64,000 nt of DNA from Nitrospirota bacterium (GTDB lineage: Bacteria; Nitrospirota; Thermodesulfovibrionia; Thermodesulfovibrionales; UBA6898), in NCBI GenBank assembly GCA_016214855.1, contig JACRMT010000004.1, forward strand, positions 744,001-808,000, written 5' to 3'. A program made the translations under genes and the position numbers. Below are positions 27,006 through 34,940 of this stretch, in pieces (positions within the stretch are counted from its first letter, which is position 1; each line of letters opens with the position of its first letter). The notes beneath the pieces were generated by a model, which did no database searches, was not told the DNA's origin, and saw only the letters and a list, made by a program, of their open reading frames with translations.

Positions 27006-27560
27006 TTACATCTTGCCCCAGACACTCTCTGTCCGGGAGATCTCATGCGGTAAAAGAGGCACCACATCACAGCCCAATCTCTTTAATTCATCAACGACCA
27101 CCTCAACGAGATGGCCCATGCTCGCCCTCACCTCATCGGACAGGCCGATGACCATAACAATCTCCTTTGGTTCGATGCCGAAGAGCACCAGCTTCTTCGG
27201 GATCTCATCCGTAAGGGTCGCGGCGGCAAGAAGGTCAGAGATGCCGAGTTGATGAGGCGAGATCCTCGTCAGGAACTGGGCAGGCACATCCTCTCCTTCA
27301 ACCCTCAGCACGGTGCCGGGAGGGTTCCCGCTCTTTATCGCATCGATAATGATGAGATAGTCCTTGCCCGAAATATAGGAAAGAAGTTCGATCCCTGAAG
27401 TTCCGCCGTCAAGGATCTCGACGTTCTCCGGGAACCGATACCGCTTCTCTAATTCTTCTACTGCCCTGATACCGATCCCTTCGTCCATCATCAGGATACT
27501 GCCCACACCCAGGACAAGGATCTTCGGCTGCGATCCTGATGATGACAAAGGGTTTTCCAT
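27006..27560 (-). CDS. hybD: Hydrogenase maturation protease (HybD/HyaD family)
   Basis: A 184-residue Ni-sensing endopeptidase that removes the C-terminal tail of the large subunit after Ni insertion. Family motifs: VLGVGSILMMDEGIGIRAVE with the metal-binding Glu/Asp, LDGGTSGIELLSYI, IIIDAIKSGNPPG, and the later His in SPHQLGISDLLA. Its predicted substrate is the adjacent HybC, whose C-terminus reads DPCLACAIH/VLDKNRNE. The start overlaps the hybC stop by 1 bp. Confidence 0.93.
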   Translation of the reverse strand: MENPLSSSGSQPKILVLGVGSILMMDEGIGIRAVEELEKRYRFPENVEILDGGTSGIELLSYISGKDYLIIIDAIKSGNPPGTVLRVEGEDVPAQFLTRISPHQLGISDLLAAATLTDEIPKKLVLFGIEPKEIVMVIGLSDEVRASMGHLVEVVVDELKRLGCDVVPLLPHEISRTESVWGKM

Positions 27561-29260
27561 CAGACAGCTTTTACCTTTACGATCTCATTCCGGTTCTTGT
27601 CCAGCACATGGATCGCGCATGCAAGACAGGGATCAAAGGAATGGATCGTCCTCAGTACCTCAAGCGGCTTCTCAGGGTCCTTCACCGGGGTACCCAACAG
27701 CGCAGATTCATAAGGGCCGAGTGCATCCTGGCTGTTCCTCGGGCCTGCGTTCCAGGTGGACGGCACAACTGCCTGATAATTCTTGATCTTGCCGTTCTCT
27801 ATGACGATCCAATGAGAAAGAATGCCTCTCGGCGCTTCGTGATACCCAAAACCCTTCTGGATGCCCGAAGGGAAGCTCGGCACATTAAAGGTCTTTGTAT
27901 CACCTTTTGCGATATTTTCGACAAGGGCACTCCACTGGTCCTTGAGCGTATCATAAAGCACGGCGCAGCGGATCGAGCGGGCGCCGATCCGGCCGATCGT
28001 TGAATGCAGCGCTCCCACACCTACCTTGGCACCTGCAAGTGCGCTGATCGTATCGAGCATCTTTGTTGTGTATTTCTTTGTCGGCTCATGGCCTGCTGCG
28101 AACATGCAGAGAACATTTGCAAGCGGTCCGACCTGGGCAGGTTTTCCCATGAAGGTCGGTGATTTGACCCAGGAATATTTCCCTTTATCCTGGAAGTCCG
28201 TATATTTCGGGATCGTCTCTCCATCCCACGGATGTCTGTCCCAATCACCGTCATACCAGGAGTGCTTGATGCTCTCCTTTACGTTGGTCTTAAAGAACTC
28301 ATCGTTATAACTGGTTATAGCCTTGAACTTTGTTATGTCCCCGTCCGGTATATAACCGCCCGGCAGTGCGAACTTTGTGCCCTTGGTGTCCATTGGCATA
28401 TCAGGGGCTGACAGATAATTGGTCACTCCCTTTCCATGGCCTGTCCAATCGGCATAGAACGCGGCAACCGCAGCAGTGTCAACGAGGAGCACGTTTTCGA
28501 CAAAGTCGCCGACCTTATCGATAAGGGTCTTGATGAGATAGAGCCGCTCCATGTTCAGCGTGGACTGACTGTCGAGATTGATCGGATTGGATACACCGCC
28601 GACCGCAACGTTCTGGATATGCGGTGTCTTTGATCCGAGGATCGCAACGACCTTATTGATCTCCCTCTGGTATTCAAGCGCCTGCAGATAGTGATGAGCT
28701 GCAAGCATATTTACTTCAGGCGCAAGCTTCATCGCAGGATGGCCCCAGTAACCGCTGCCGTAGATGCCGAGCTGACCGGAACCGACGAAGGTCTTGAGCT
28801 TGTCCTGGGAGGCTTTAACTGCGTCATAGCTGTTGCCGGTCCAGGAGGAGAGCTTCTGTCCAAGGTTTGCGACCGCACGTGCATCAGCCTTCAGCGCGGA
28901 TACAATATCAACCCAATCAAGCGCTGCCAAGTGATAGAAATGCACGATATGATCATGAGTAGCGTGAGCGCCCATCATGATATTCCTGATGAACTGGGCG
29001 TTAAGCGGCACCTCCATCTGAAGTGCATTTTCGACCGAACGCACTGAAGCCAGTGCGTGAACGGTCGTTCAAACGCCGCAGAAGCGCTGCGTGAATATCC
29101 AGGCCTCACGGGGATCACGTCCCTTCAGGATCGTCTCGATGCCTCTCCACATCTGGCCTGACGACCAGGCATTCGTGACCTTGCCGTTGTCGATCTCGCA
29201 GTCAATTCTCAGATGACCTTCAATCCTGGTGATAGGGTCGATCGTAATTCTTTTAGACAT
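27560..29260 (-). CDS. hybC: [NiFe] hydrogenase large subunit with UGA (putative Sec) in the N-terminal L1 motif
   Basis: Catalytic subunit of a Group 1 uptake hydrogenase. The frame opens at 29260 (MSKRITIDPITRIEGHLRID) and runs to 27560, 566 residues, with one interruption: TGA at 29069-29071, codon 64, in QRFCGV-U-TTVHALASVR. Normal large subunits have RxCGVCTxxHALAS here, so the UGA replaces the second Cys of the L1 motif, the residue that bridges Ni and Fe. Everything after is intact and in the same frame, including the C-terminal DPCLACAIH with both Cys and a 15-residue tail for HybD. A strong SECIS-like hairpin follows the UGA at once. I interpret codon 64 as selenocysteine; a nonsense mutation is the alternative. 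Known [NiFeSe] enzymes have Sec elsewhere, at the first Cys of the C-terminal motif. Confidence 0.88.
29032..29071 (-). promoter_or_regulatory. In-frame TGA and SECIS-like hairpin of hybC
   Basis: From 2 nt after the UGA, CGACCG (29067-29062) pairs perfectly with CGGTCG (29037-29032), and CGCACTG with CAGTGCG, separated by a small internal loop (TTCA / TT) and closed by the tetraloop GCTT. The apical loop begins 18 nt after the UGA with G first, which satisfies the bacterial SECIS rule. Thirteen perfect pairs in 36 nt of conserved coding sequence are unlikely by chance. Hand-drawn; not computed. Confidence 0.75.
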
Positions 29261-29316
29261 AGAGTCCTCCTGACAGATAGTATTTTATAGAATTTTCTTT
29301 ATCCATGGATCTCATT

Positions 29317-30447
29317 TCAGTGCTCGGTTTCCGGAAAAACATTCAGATATTTTACCGAAAATTTGAAGCCGACAAACGCAAAGGCTATCATGGCAGCCGT
29401 AAGAATGATCTCCATCAGCGACGGGAAATAATCCACGCCGAATCTCCCTGCATATTCAGCCAGGCCGAAGATGCCGACATTCAGCCTGTTAAGAAGAATG
29501 CCGACGATCACCAGGATATTGATCGCAAAGATGCTGCTCAGCCTTGTCCTGAAGTCCTTAACGGCCAGCAGAATAAGCGGCAGAATAACACCGATCAGCA
29601 TCTCCAGAAGATACATGTTAGCCGTGAAGCTTCCGGTAAATGCCGCGCCGATGCCGGGACCGGACAGCAGGTCCCAGATCTTGAGCACGAAATAAAGGGC
29701 CGCAACGATCAGCGATCCCCGCGCCATGCCGGTAAGGATATCTATGGGGGGCTTGTGTTTGAAAATCCTTGCGCTCAGGATCGTCTCGAAGCTCACCATA
29801 GAGAGCCCCATCAGAACTGCCGAGACAAGGAACAGATACGGCAGTTTACTGCTGTACCAAAGCGGCGAAAGCTTTGAAGGGATGATCAGATAGACCGCAC
29901 CGAGCGAGGACTGGTGAAGCGTTGAAAGAAGCACGCCGAACAGGACGATCGGCAGCATGATCCCGTTGATAAAACGGTACGCCCCGGTCATCTTCAGTTT
30001 CTCGAAGATCATCGGGCTGGACTCTGCCGCAAGCGTTGTCGTATAGAGCACAACATGTATGGCAACAATGAACATGATTGAATTGACCTGCCACATGACC
30101 ATGGGATGCCAGATGCGGAACGACTGCCCGATGTCGAAGAAGATCGAAGTGGCAGCAAGAACGTATCCGAAAAAAGCGTTCAGGACGGCAGCCCTTACAA
30201 TGGGTTTGTATTTCTTCCAGTTCAGGATGTATACAACACCGGCAATGATAAAACCGCCTGCAGCCATTGCCACGCCGCCCAGCACATCAAAGCCGATCCA
30301 GAATCCCCAGGGCCAGATGTCATTAAGGTTGGTCGCAGCGCCGAGCCCGAACACCATCCTGTACAGTGCCACCACTCCTCCCGCTGCCATGACAAGAACC
30401 AATCCCAGGGTCATGGGAGTCATCATCTTAATGTCTTTATGGTTCAT
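29317..30447 (-). CDS. hybB: HybB/NrfD-like hydrogenase membrane subunit
   Basis: Integral membrane quinone-reactive subunit of the hydrogenase, 376 aa with nine to ten predicted helices (for example MTLGLVLVMAAGGVVALYRM, GVLLSTLHQSSLGAVYLI). The NrfD/HybB pattern WPWGFWIGFDVLGGVAMAAGG and the His in TLHQSSLG are present. It binds no haem in the family and passes electrons from HybA to the quinone pool. It lies 5 bp after hybA and 56 bp before hybC. Confidence 0.93.
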   Translation of the reverse strand: MNHKDIKMMTPMTLGLVLVMAAGGVVALYRMVFGLGAATNLNDIWPWGFWIGFDVLGGVAMAAGGFIIAGVVYILNWKKYKPIVRAAVLNAFFGYVLAATSIFFDIGQSFRIWHPMVMWQVNSIMFIVAIHVVLYTTTLAAESSPMIFEKLKMTGAYRFINGIMLPIVLFGVLLSTLHQSSLGAVYLIIPSKLSPLWYSSKLPYLFLVSAVLMGLSMVSFETILSARIFKHKPPIDILTGMARGSLIVAALYFVLKIWDLLSGPGIGAAFTGSFTANMYLLEMLIGVILPLILLAVKDFRTRLSSIFAINILVIVGILLNRLNVGIFGLAEYAGRFGVDYFPSLMEIILTAAMIAFAFVGFKFSVKYLNVFPETEH

Positions 30448-30452
30448 CGCAA

Positions 30453-31457
30453 TTATTCCCCCTTATCCTTGTTTCTGCCCTTGGTAACGGCCCAGGTTGC
30501 TGCACCACCGATCAGCACGGTGGCTATAACAGCAGGTATCTTGGAGATGTATGCCCAGGTGAGGTCAGGCAGGGCTTCGTCTTTGATGTTCTTATCGAAC
30601 CCCAGCATCTCAAAAGGCAGTCCGGCAAGAAGAAGATACTGGGTACCCCCGGCCTCCTTCATGCCATACACATGGCTGATATATTTTGATACGGTCCGCC
30701 TGCTCGTATTCTTCGAGTCCACGGTCTGTACCGGAAAGTCGTATTGATCACCGGTCTTAAGGGTCAGCCTCTTCTGCGCCTCCTTGCGGAGATCAAGCAC
30801 CTTGCCGAAGATGGAAGCGCCTGTCGGGCAGAACTCGCAGCAGGCGGAATATTTTCCTTCTGCATAGCGGTGATTGCAGAGCTGGCATTTCCTGACCTGC
30901 GGCAACGCCTTGCTGAATTCGTATTTCGGTATCCTGAAGGGGCAGGCAAGCTGGCAGTATCTGCAGCCTATGCATTTATTCTCTTCATAATAGACAACCC
31001 CGTTCTTCGGATCCTTCTGGAGAGCTGCCACAGGGCAGGCAGATACACAGGCCGGGGTGATGCAGTGCATACAGTGCTGTTTTACAAAAGAATACCCGTT
31101 TTCAGGCATATCCTTGGCTGCACCGGTCCCTTTTTTGGCAACCTTGATGACATTGAGCGTTTTCGCCGAAAGATCATGAGGATCGTCCCAGATCTTTTCC
31201 GGAGTAGAATATTCATAGGGAGGCTCTACCGCTTCCTTACCGTAAGAGAGTGCTCCCTTAGGCATACTGTTATAGGTCTTGCAGTTGACCATGCAGGACT
31301 TGCAGCCGATGCAGAGTGTTGCGTCGTAGAGGATACCGACCGCCTCAGGAGGAAGCTCCTTTGACATGGCCGCATTCACCGGCATTGCCTGTGAGGCAAG
31401 CAGCATGCCGCCGCCGGCAGCCGCTGTCTTGAGAAAATCTCGCCTGTTCATGCTCAT
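30453..31457 (-). CDS. hybA: Hydrogenase iron-sulfur electron-transfer subunit HybA
   Basis: Periplasmic ferredoxin-like subunit linking the small subunit to HybB. Tat signal MNRRDFLKTAAAGG; four 4Fe-4S clusters with motifs CIGCKSCMVNC, CMHCITPACVSACP, CIGCRYCQLACP and CQLCNHR...CCEFCPTGA; a C-terminal membrane anchor (about residues 303-325, IPAVIATVLIGGAATWAV). 334 aa is as expected. GGGGGAG lies ahead of ATG 31457, 3 bp after the hybO stop. Confidence 0.95.
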   Translation of the reverse strand: MSMNRRDFLKTAAAGGGMLLASQAMPVNAAMSKELPPEAVGILYDATLCIGCKSCMVNCKTYNSMPKGALSYGKEAVEPPYEYSTPEKIWDDPHDLSAKTLNVIKVAKKGTGAAKDMPENGYSFVKQHCMHCITPACVSACPVAALQKDPKNGVVYYEENKCIGCRYCQLACPFRIPKYEFSKALPQVRKCQLCNHRYAEGKYSACCEFCPTGASIFGKVLDLRKEAQKRLTLKTGDQYDFPVQTVDSKNTSRRTVSKYISHVYGMKEAGGTQYLLLAGLPFEMLGFDKNIKDEALPDLTWAYISKIPAVIATVLIGGAATWAVTKGRNKDKGE

Positions 31458-31460
31458 GGC

Positions 31461-32600
31461 TTACTCCCCCTTGTCTTTTTTGTCGTCGTCCTTTTTGCCA
31501 AGGCCTGACAGCACGGCAGCTCCGGCTGCGCCGATCGCTACGCCTGCCACGCCGGCAGCAAGCGCCTTGGTCCCGGGAGCCACGCCCTCTTTGCCGGGAA
31601 AAACTTCTGTAAAGAGCGACGGAGGTGTAATGTATTTCGGCCGCGCAGGGGAATGAAGGGGAACAGTAAATCCGACGCCCTTCTCTGTGCAGCCAAAACA
31701 GGGATGACCTGTGCCGACCGGCCATGCACCTGATCCGACGTCATTAAAGAGCTGAACCGGGCAGTTTGCAAAGGTCTCAGGCCCCTTGCACCCGAGTTTG
31801 TAAAGACAATATCCTTTTCTGTGGCCTTCGTCACCAAACTGCTGGGCAAATCTTCCGGCATCGAAATGAGGACGGCGTTCACAGTTCTCGTGAATGATCC
31901 TGCCATACGCAAACTTCGGTCTTGCCTGATCGTCCAGTTCAGGGAGTTTCTTGAATGTCAGGTAGTAAAGAACGGTAGAAAGAAAATTATAGGGGTTAGG
32001 CGGACATCCCGGGATATTTACAACCGGTGTCTTGATCCCTTTGCTCTTCAGCACTTCATGCGCAGCCGTCGCCCCTGTGGGATTGGGATCCGATGCAGGC
32101 AAACCGCCCCATGATGAGCAGGAACCCATTGCTATAACGGCAGCGGCGTCAGAAGCCATTTCAACAAGCAGGGAAAGAGCTGTTTTGCCGCCGATCTTGC
32201 AGTAGATGCCATTGTCCTTGACCGGAATAGAGCCGTCGACCACGAGGATATACTTGCCCTTGTACTCCTTCATCGCCTTCACGCGCCAGTCCTCAGCCTG
32301 TTTGCCTGATCCGACGAGCAGCGTCTCATGATACTCAAGCGAGATCAGCTCAAGGATAAGTTTTTCGAGGGTAGGATGGCTCGCCCTCAACAGCGTCTCT
32401 GTGCAGCCGGTGCATTCCTGTGCAGAAAGCCAGAGCACGGGCGGACGCTTCTGGGTCGCGACCGCTTCCGCGATCTCCGCCCCCATCCCGACGGGCAACC
32501 CCATGCCGACTGCCACGGTGCTGCAGAACTTCAGAAAATCCCTGCGGGAAAAACCGCAGATCGTCTCCTCTTCCTTAGCGATAAGTTCAAGTTCCTTCAT
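31461..32600 (-). CDS. hybO: [NiFe] hydrogenase small subunit
   Basis: Electron-transfer subunit with three Fe-S clusters. Start ATG 32600 (MKELELIAKEEETI) follows AAGGGGGAAGG; the frame extends to 32672 but that part is not family-like. Tat signal FSRRDFLKFCSTVAVGMG. Proximal cluster ligands in QECTGCTE, GSCSSWGG and PGCPPNPYN; medial and distal in HENCERRPHF, GYCLYKLGCKGPETFANCP and HPCFGCTEKG. A C-terminal Ala/Gly-rich membrane anchor (about 350-372) ends in a Lys/Asp tail. No extra Cys near the proximal cluster is apparent, so it does not look like the oxygen-tolerant 4Fe-3S type. First gene of the hyb operon. Confidence 0.94.
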   Translation of the reverse strand: MKELELIAKEEETICGFSRRDFLKFCSTVAVGMGLPVGMGAEIAEAVATQKRPPVLWLSAQECTGCTETLLRASHPTLEKLILELISLEYHETLLVGSGKQAEDWRVKAMKEYKGKYILVVDGSIPVKDNGIYCKIGGKTALSLLVEMASDAAAVIAMGSCSSWGGLPASDPNPTGATAAHEVLKSKGIKTPVVNIPGCPPNPYNFLSTVLYYLTFKKLPELDDQARPKFAYGRIIHENCERRPHFDAGRFAQQFGDEGHRKGYCLYKLGCKGPETFANCPVQLFNDVGSGAWPVGTGHPCFGCTEKGVGFTVPLHSPARPKYITPPSLFTEVFPGKEGVAPGTKALAAGVAGVAIGAAGAAVLSGLGKKDDDKKDKGE

Positions 32601-32892
32601 TGCCTTCCCCCTTCTTTTCCTGTGGATGTCATTCTTGCCTGCACGATAATCTCTGTTCACATACTGAACCATTTCAGCACATGCGACTAATGATTTTTTC
32701 TAATAGACCCATAAATTATGTCTATTATATTACTCAGAACTCAAATATATTCAACCTCTATTTTGAGTTCAAATTACGAAGTCAGGGAGGATAATAATTG
32801 CAAATATATATAAGACCGATTATATCCGACTGCTTCGGATATAATTTAGATAATAACTACTCAGAGGAACTCAACATCACAGGAGGTTCGTA
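32601..32892. promoter_or_regulatory. Divergent promoter region hyb operon / osmC-like gene
   Basis: AT-rich 292-bp region. Two inverted repeats stand out: AACTCAAATA (32739-32748) against TATTTTGAGTT (32759-32769), near the hyb side; and a perfect 10-bp repeat TTATATCCGA (32820-32829) against TCGGATATAA (32835-32844) with a 5-nt spacer, 50 bp upstream of the osmC-like start. Both are operator candidates; the regulators are unknown. Confidence 0.55.
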
Positions 32893-33315
32893 ATGGCAAA
32901 AGCAACGGTTACATTAACCGGCGGGATGCAGTTTGTGGCATCGGCAGATTCAGGGCATGCAGTGGTAATGGATGCGGCTGCGGATTCAGGAGGAAACAAC
33001 ACCGGTTCGCGTCCTATGGAGCTGCTCCTCATGGGCATCGGGGGATGCTCAGGCATGGACATTATCTCGATCCTCAGAAAGAAGAAGCAGCATGTAACAG
33101 GGCTGGAGGCTCAAGTCAACGGTACCATGGCAGACGACTATCCCCACAAATACACGGAGATAGCCATAGAATATATTGTCACCGGCAAAGGTGTGGCAGA
33201 GGAGGCTGTTAAAAGAGCAGTTCAACTTTCGATGGACAAATACTGTTCGGTCAAGGCCACTCTCGAAGGTTCTGCCAGGATCAGCTTCTCTTACCGCATT
33301 ATTGAGGAGGATTGA
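32893..33315 (+). CDS. OsmC/Ohr-family protein (YhfA-like)
   Basis: A 140-residue OsmC-fold protein. The family Cys of OsmC/YhfA is in MGIGGCSGMDIISILRKKKQ and the partner region is MDKYCSVKATL, giving two redox-capable Cys. Members reduce organic peroxides or act in sulfur or osmotic stress responses; YhfA-type function is uncertain. AGGAGG precedes ATG 32893. It is transcribed away from the hydrogenase, with a palindromic operator candidate upstream. Confidence 0.9.
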   Translation: MAKATVTLTGGMQFVASADSGHAVVMDAAADSGGNNTGSRPMELLLMGIGGCSGMDIISILRKKKQHVTGLEAQVNGTMADDYPHKYTEIAIEYIVTGKGVAEEAVKRAVQLSMDKYCSVKATLEGSARISFSYRIIEED

Positions 33316-33383
33316 CCGAATACTACGATCTTAAGGGTGGCCAGGAGAAGCGGCAGCTTTTCCTGACGCCCCGGCAGTGAATG

Positions 33384-34067
33384 CTAACGCCTGGATTCTA
33401 TGGCATCAATATATGAGGTGAGGATCTTCAGTTCTTCGTCGGGGATCCTGATAAACTCGATGCCGATGTCATATTTCACGCCGCCCTCGCCCTTCATCTC
33501 AGAACGGTTCGCAATGCGTCCGAATACCGTGATGGGAGTGCCGTCAAGGTGTATCTCCATCTCATGCTCTGAATCTATTTCATGTGCGATATCTGACGCG
33601 ATCAGCATGCCGGCAAGACTGATCTTCTTGATATCGTATTCGCAGGGCATGTTGATCATGGCATTATCAGGCTGCTGCACCTTGAACCGGACGCCAAGGA
33701 TCCTTTTTTCCATATCACTTGTCCTGCTCTTCTCAATATAGGTGATAAGGTTCGTCGCTTCATTGGTCAGGACATTGGTAAACTTGACGCCAGCTTTATA
33801 GACCGGCACGACTTCGCCATTTTTCAGAGTTTTTGAGTGGCTGAGCACAGACCATACGATCTTTCCCCTCAGTGTCAGACTGCTGCTCTCGTAGTTCAGT
33901 TTAAGCGCATATTCCCGGTCAAGGGACAACCTCTGCGTCGTCGCAATAGCAGCGCCGTCCATGCTGATATTCAGGATATTGATATCAGACAGGTAGGCCA
34001 TCTTGCCGTGGACGCTGTCAACCTCGTAGCGCCTGAACTTTCTGTTTTCCGAACTATCCTTTGCCAT
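33384..34067 (-). CDS. Tandem PilZ-domain protein
   Basis: A 227-residue soluble protein with two PilZ-like beta-barrels. The N-terminal one begins with NRKFRRYEVD and continues DINILNISMDGAAIATTQRL, the RxxxR...DxSxxG-type c-di-GMP motif (here N-I-S-M-D-G). The second (about residues 120-225) has RILGVRFKVQ and IKKISLAGMLIAS. It probably binds c-di-GMP through the first domain. It stands alone; the HD-GYP protein at 57.8 kb is a possible antagonist of its ligand. No membrane segment. Confidence 0.82.
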   Translation of the reverse strand: MAKDSSENRKFRRYEVDSVHGKMAYLSDINILNISMDGAAIATTQRLSLDREYALKLNYESSSLTLRGKIVWSVLSHSKTLKNGEVVPVYKAGVKFTNVLTNEATNLITYIEKSRTSDMEKRILGVRFKVQQPDNAMINMPCEYDIKKISLAGMLIASDIAHEIDSEHEMEIHLDGTPITVFGRIANRSEMKGEGGVKYDIGIEFIRIPDEELKILTSYIDAIESRR

Positions 34068-34131
34068 AGTATCTAAACTCTACCATGCCTCCCTCATCTT
34101 GTCCACCGGCAGCAGCATTGGGAACCATACG

Positions 34132-34938
34132 CTACCTGGTCAGCACGATCCCGGCATATCCGACAACACTGTCGTAATCGCCGCTCACATCTCCTGACGT
34201 CATATAATTAACAAGCCGCGCGTTCTTCGCTCCCAGCAGTTGCGCTGCAATAAGCATCACTGTTGCCGGAAGTACACCGCACATCGATATTCTCTCATGC
34301 ATCACCGTATCATAGAGTCCGCGGGGATCAAAACCGAGTATCTTCTCTATCGCTTTCCTGTCCTTCTGACGCGCTGCCCTGTCAGATATATAATGACTCA
34401 TATCAGAGCTCGCAAGGATCGTGACCGGATAATCCACCGAGCGAATTGCCTCAGCAATGCCCTCTGCAAGCCCTCTGCAGCTGTCATAAGATGCATTCAT
34501 CACGGCAATGGGAACAATAGAGACCGCAGGAGAAAAAAAGGCAATAAAGGGAAGCTGCACCTCAAGGGAATGCTCGTACACATGAGCCTGTGAATCGCTC
34601 ACCGCTAACGTGGTCCCCTGAAGTATCCTGCCTGCAAGTCTTCTGTCGATGTTGAAACTTCCGGTAGGAACCTCCCACGGTCCGTCATCCATAAGTGAAA
34701 CCGCAGGGCCAAGGCCCGTGTGATTTGGCCCCAGCATAACAAACGTCTTTGGCATGGTAATAGAGGAGTAAACCTGCCCTGCGACAGATCCCGAATAGAT
34801 GAGGCCGGCATGCGGGACCATAATACCGACAGCGTCCATGCGGGGCTGGTCCGGTACAACATACTGCCCAACCTGTTTCCTGAGTCCGGCCCCGGTGCCG
34901 TCATAGAATTTGCCTGCAACTGCCGGTGTGCGGTGCAT
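34132..34938 (-). CDS. AmmeMemoRadiSam system protein B (MEMO1-like)
   Basis: A 268-residue Memo-family protein, of the dioxygenase-like LigB fold. Conserved: PAVAGKFYDGTGAGLRKQV, MVPHAGLIYSGSVAGQVY, MLGPNHTGLG, EHSLEVQLPFIAFF and ASSDMSHYISD, with the His residues that bind metal in homologues. It usually occurs with AmmeMemoRadiSam A and a radical SAM protein; neither is adjacent here. It lies 2 bp after dnaB, at the end of an rplI-dnaB operon. Function is unproven. Confidence 0.92.
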   Translation of the reverse strand: MHRTPAVAGKFYDGTGAGLRKQVGQYVVPDQPRMDAVGIMVPHAGLIYSGSVAGQVYSSITMPKTFVMLGPNHTGLGPAVSLMDDGPWEVPTGSFNIDRRLAGRILQGTTLAVSDSQAHVYEHSLEVQLPFIAFFSPAVSIVPIAVMNASYDSCRGLAEGIAEAIRSVDYPVTILASSDMSHYISDRAARQKDRKAIEKILGFDPRGLYDTVMHERISMCGVLPATVMLIAAQLLGAKNARLVNYMTSGDVSGDYDSVVGYAGIVLTR

Positions 34939-34940
34939 TG

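Noticed and set aside
29069-29071. Nonsense mutation or split gene explanation for hybC
   Set aside because: Not excluded, but less likely: the frame downstream is fully conserved, there is no restart signal, the TGA replaces a Cys codon and a SECIS-like hairpin follows.
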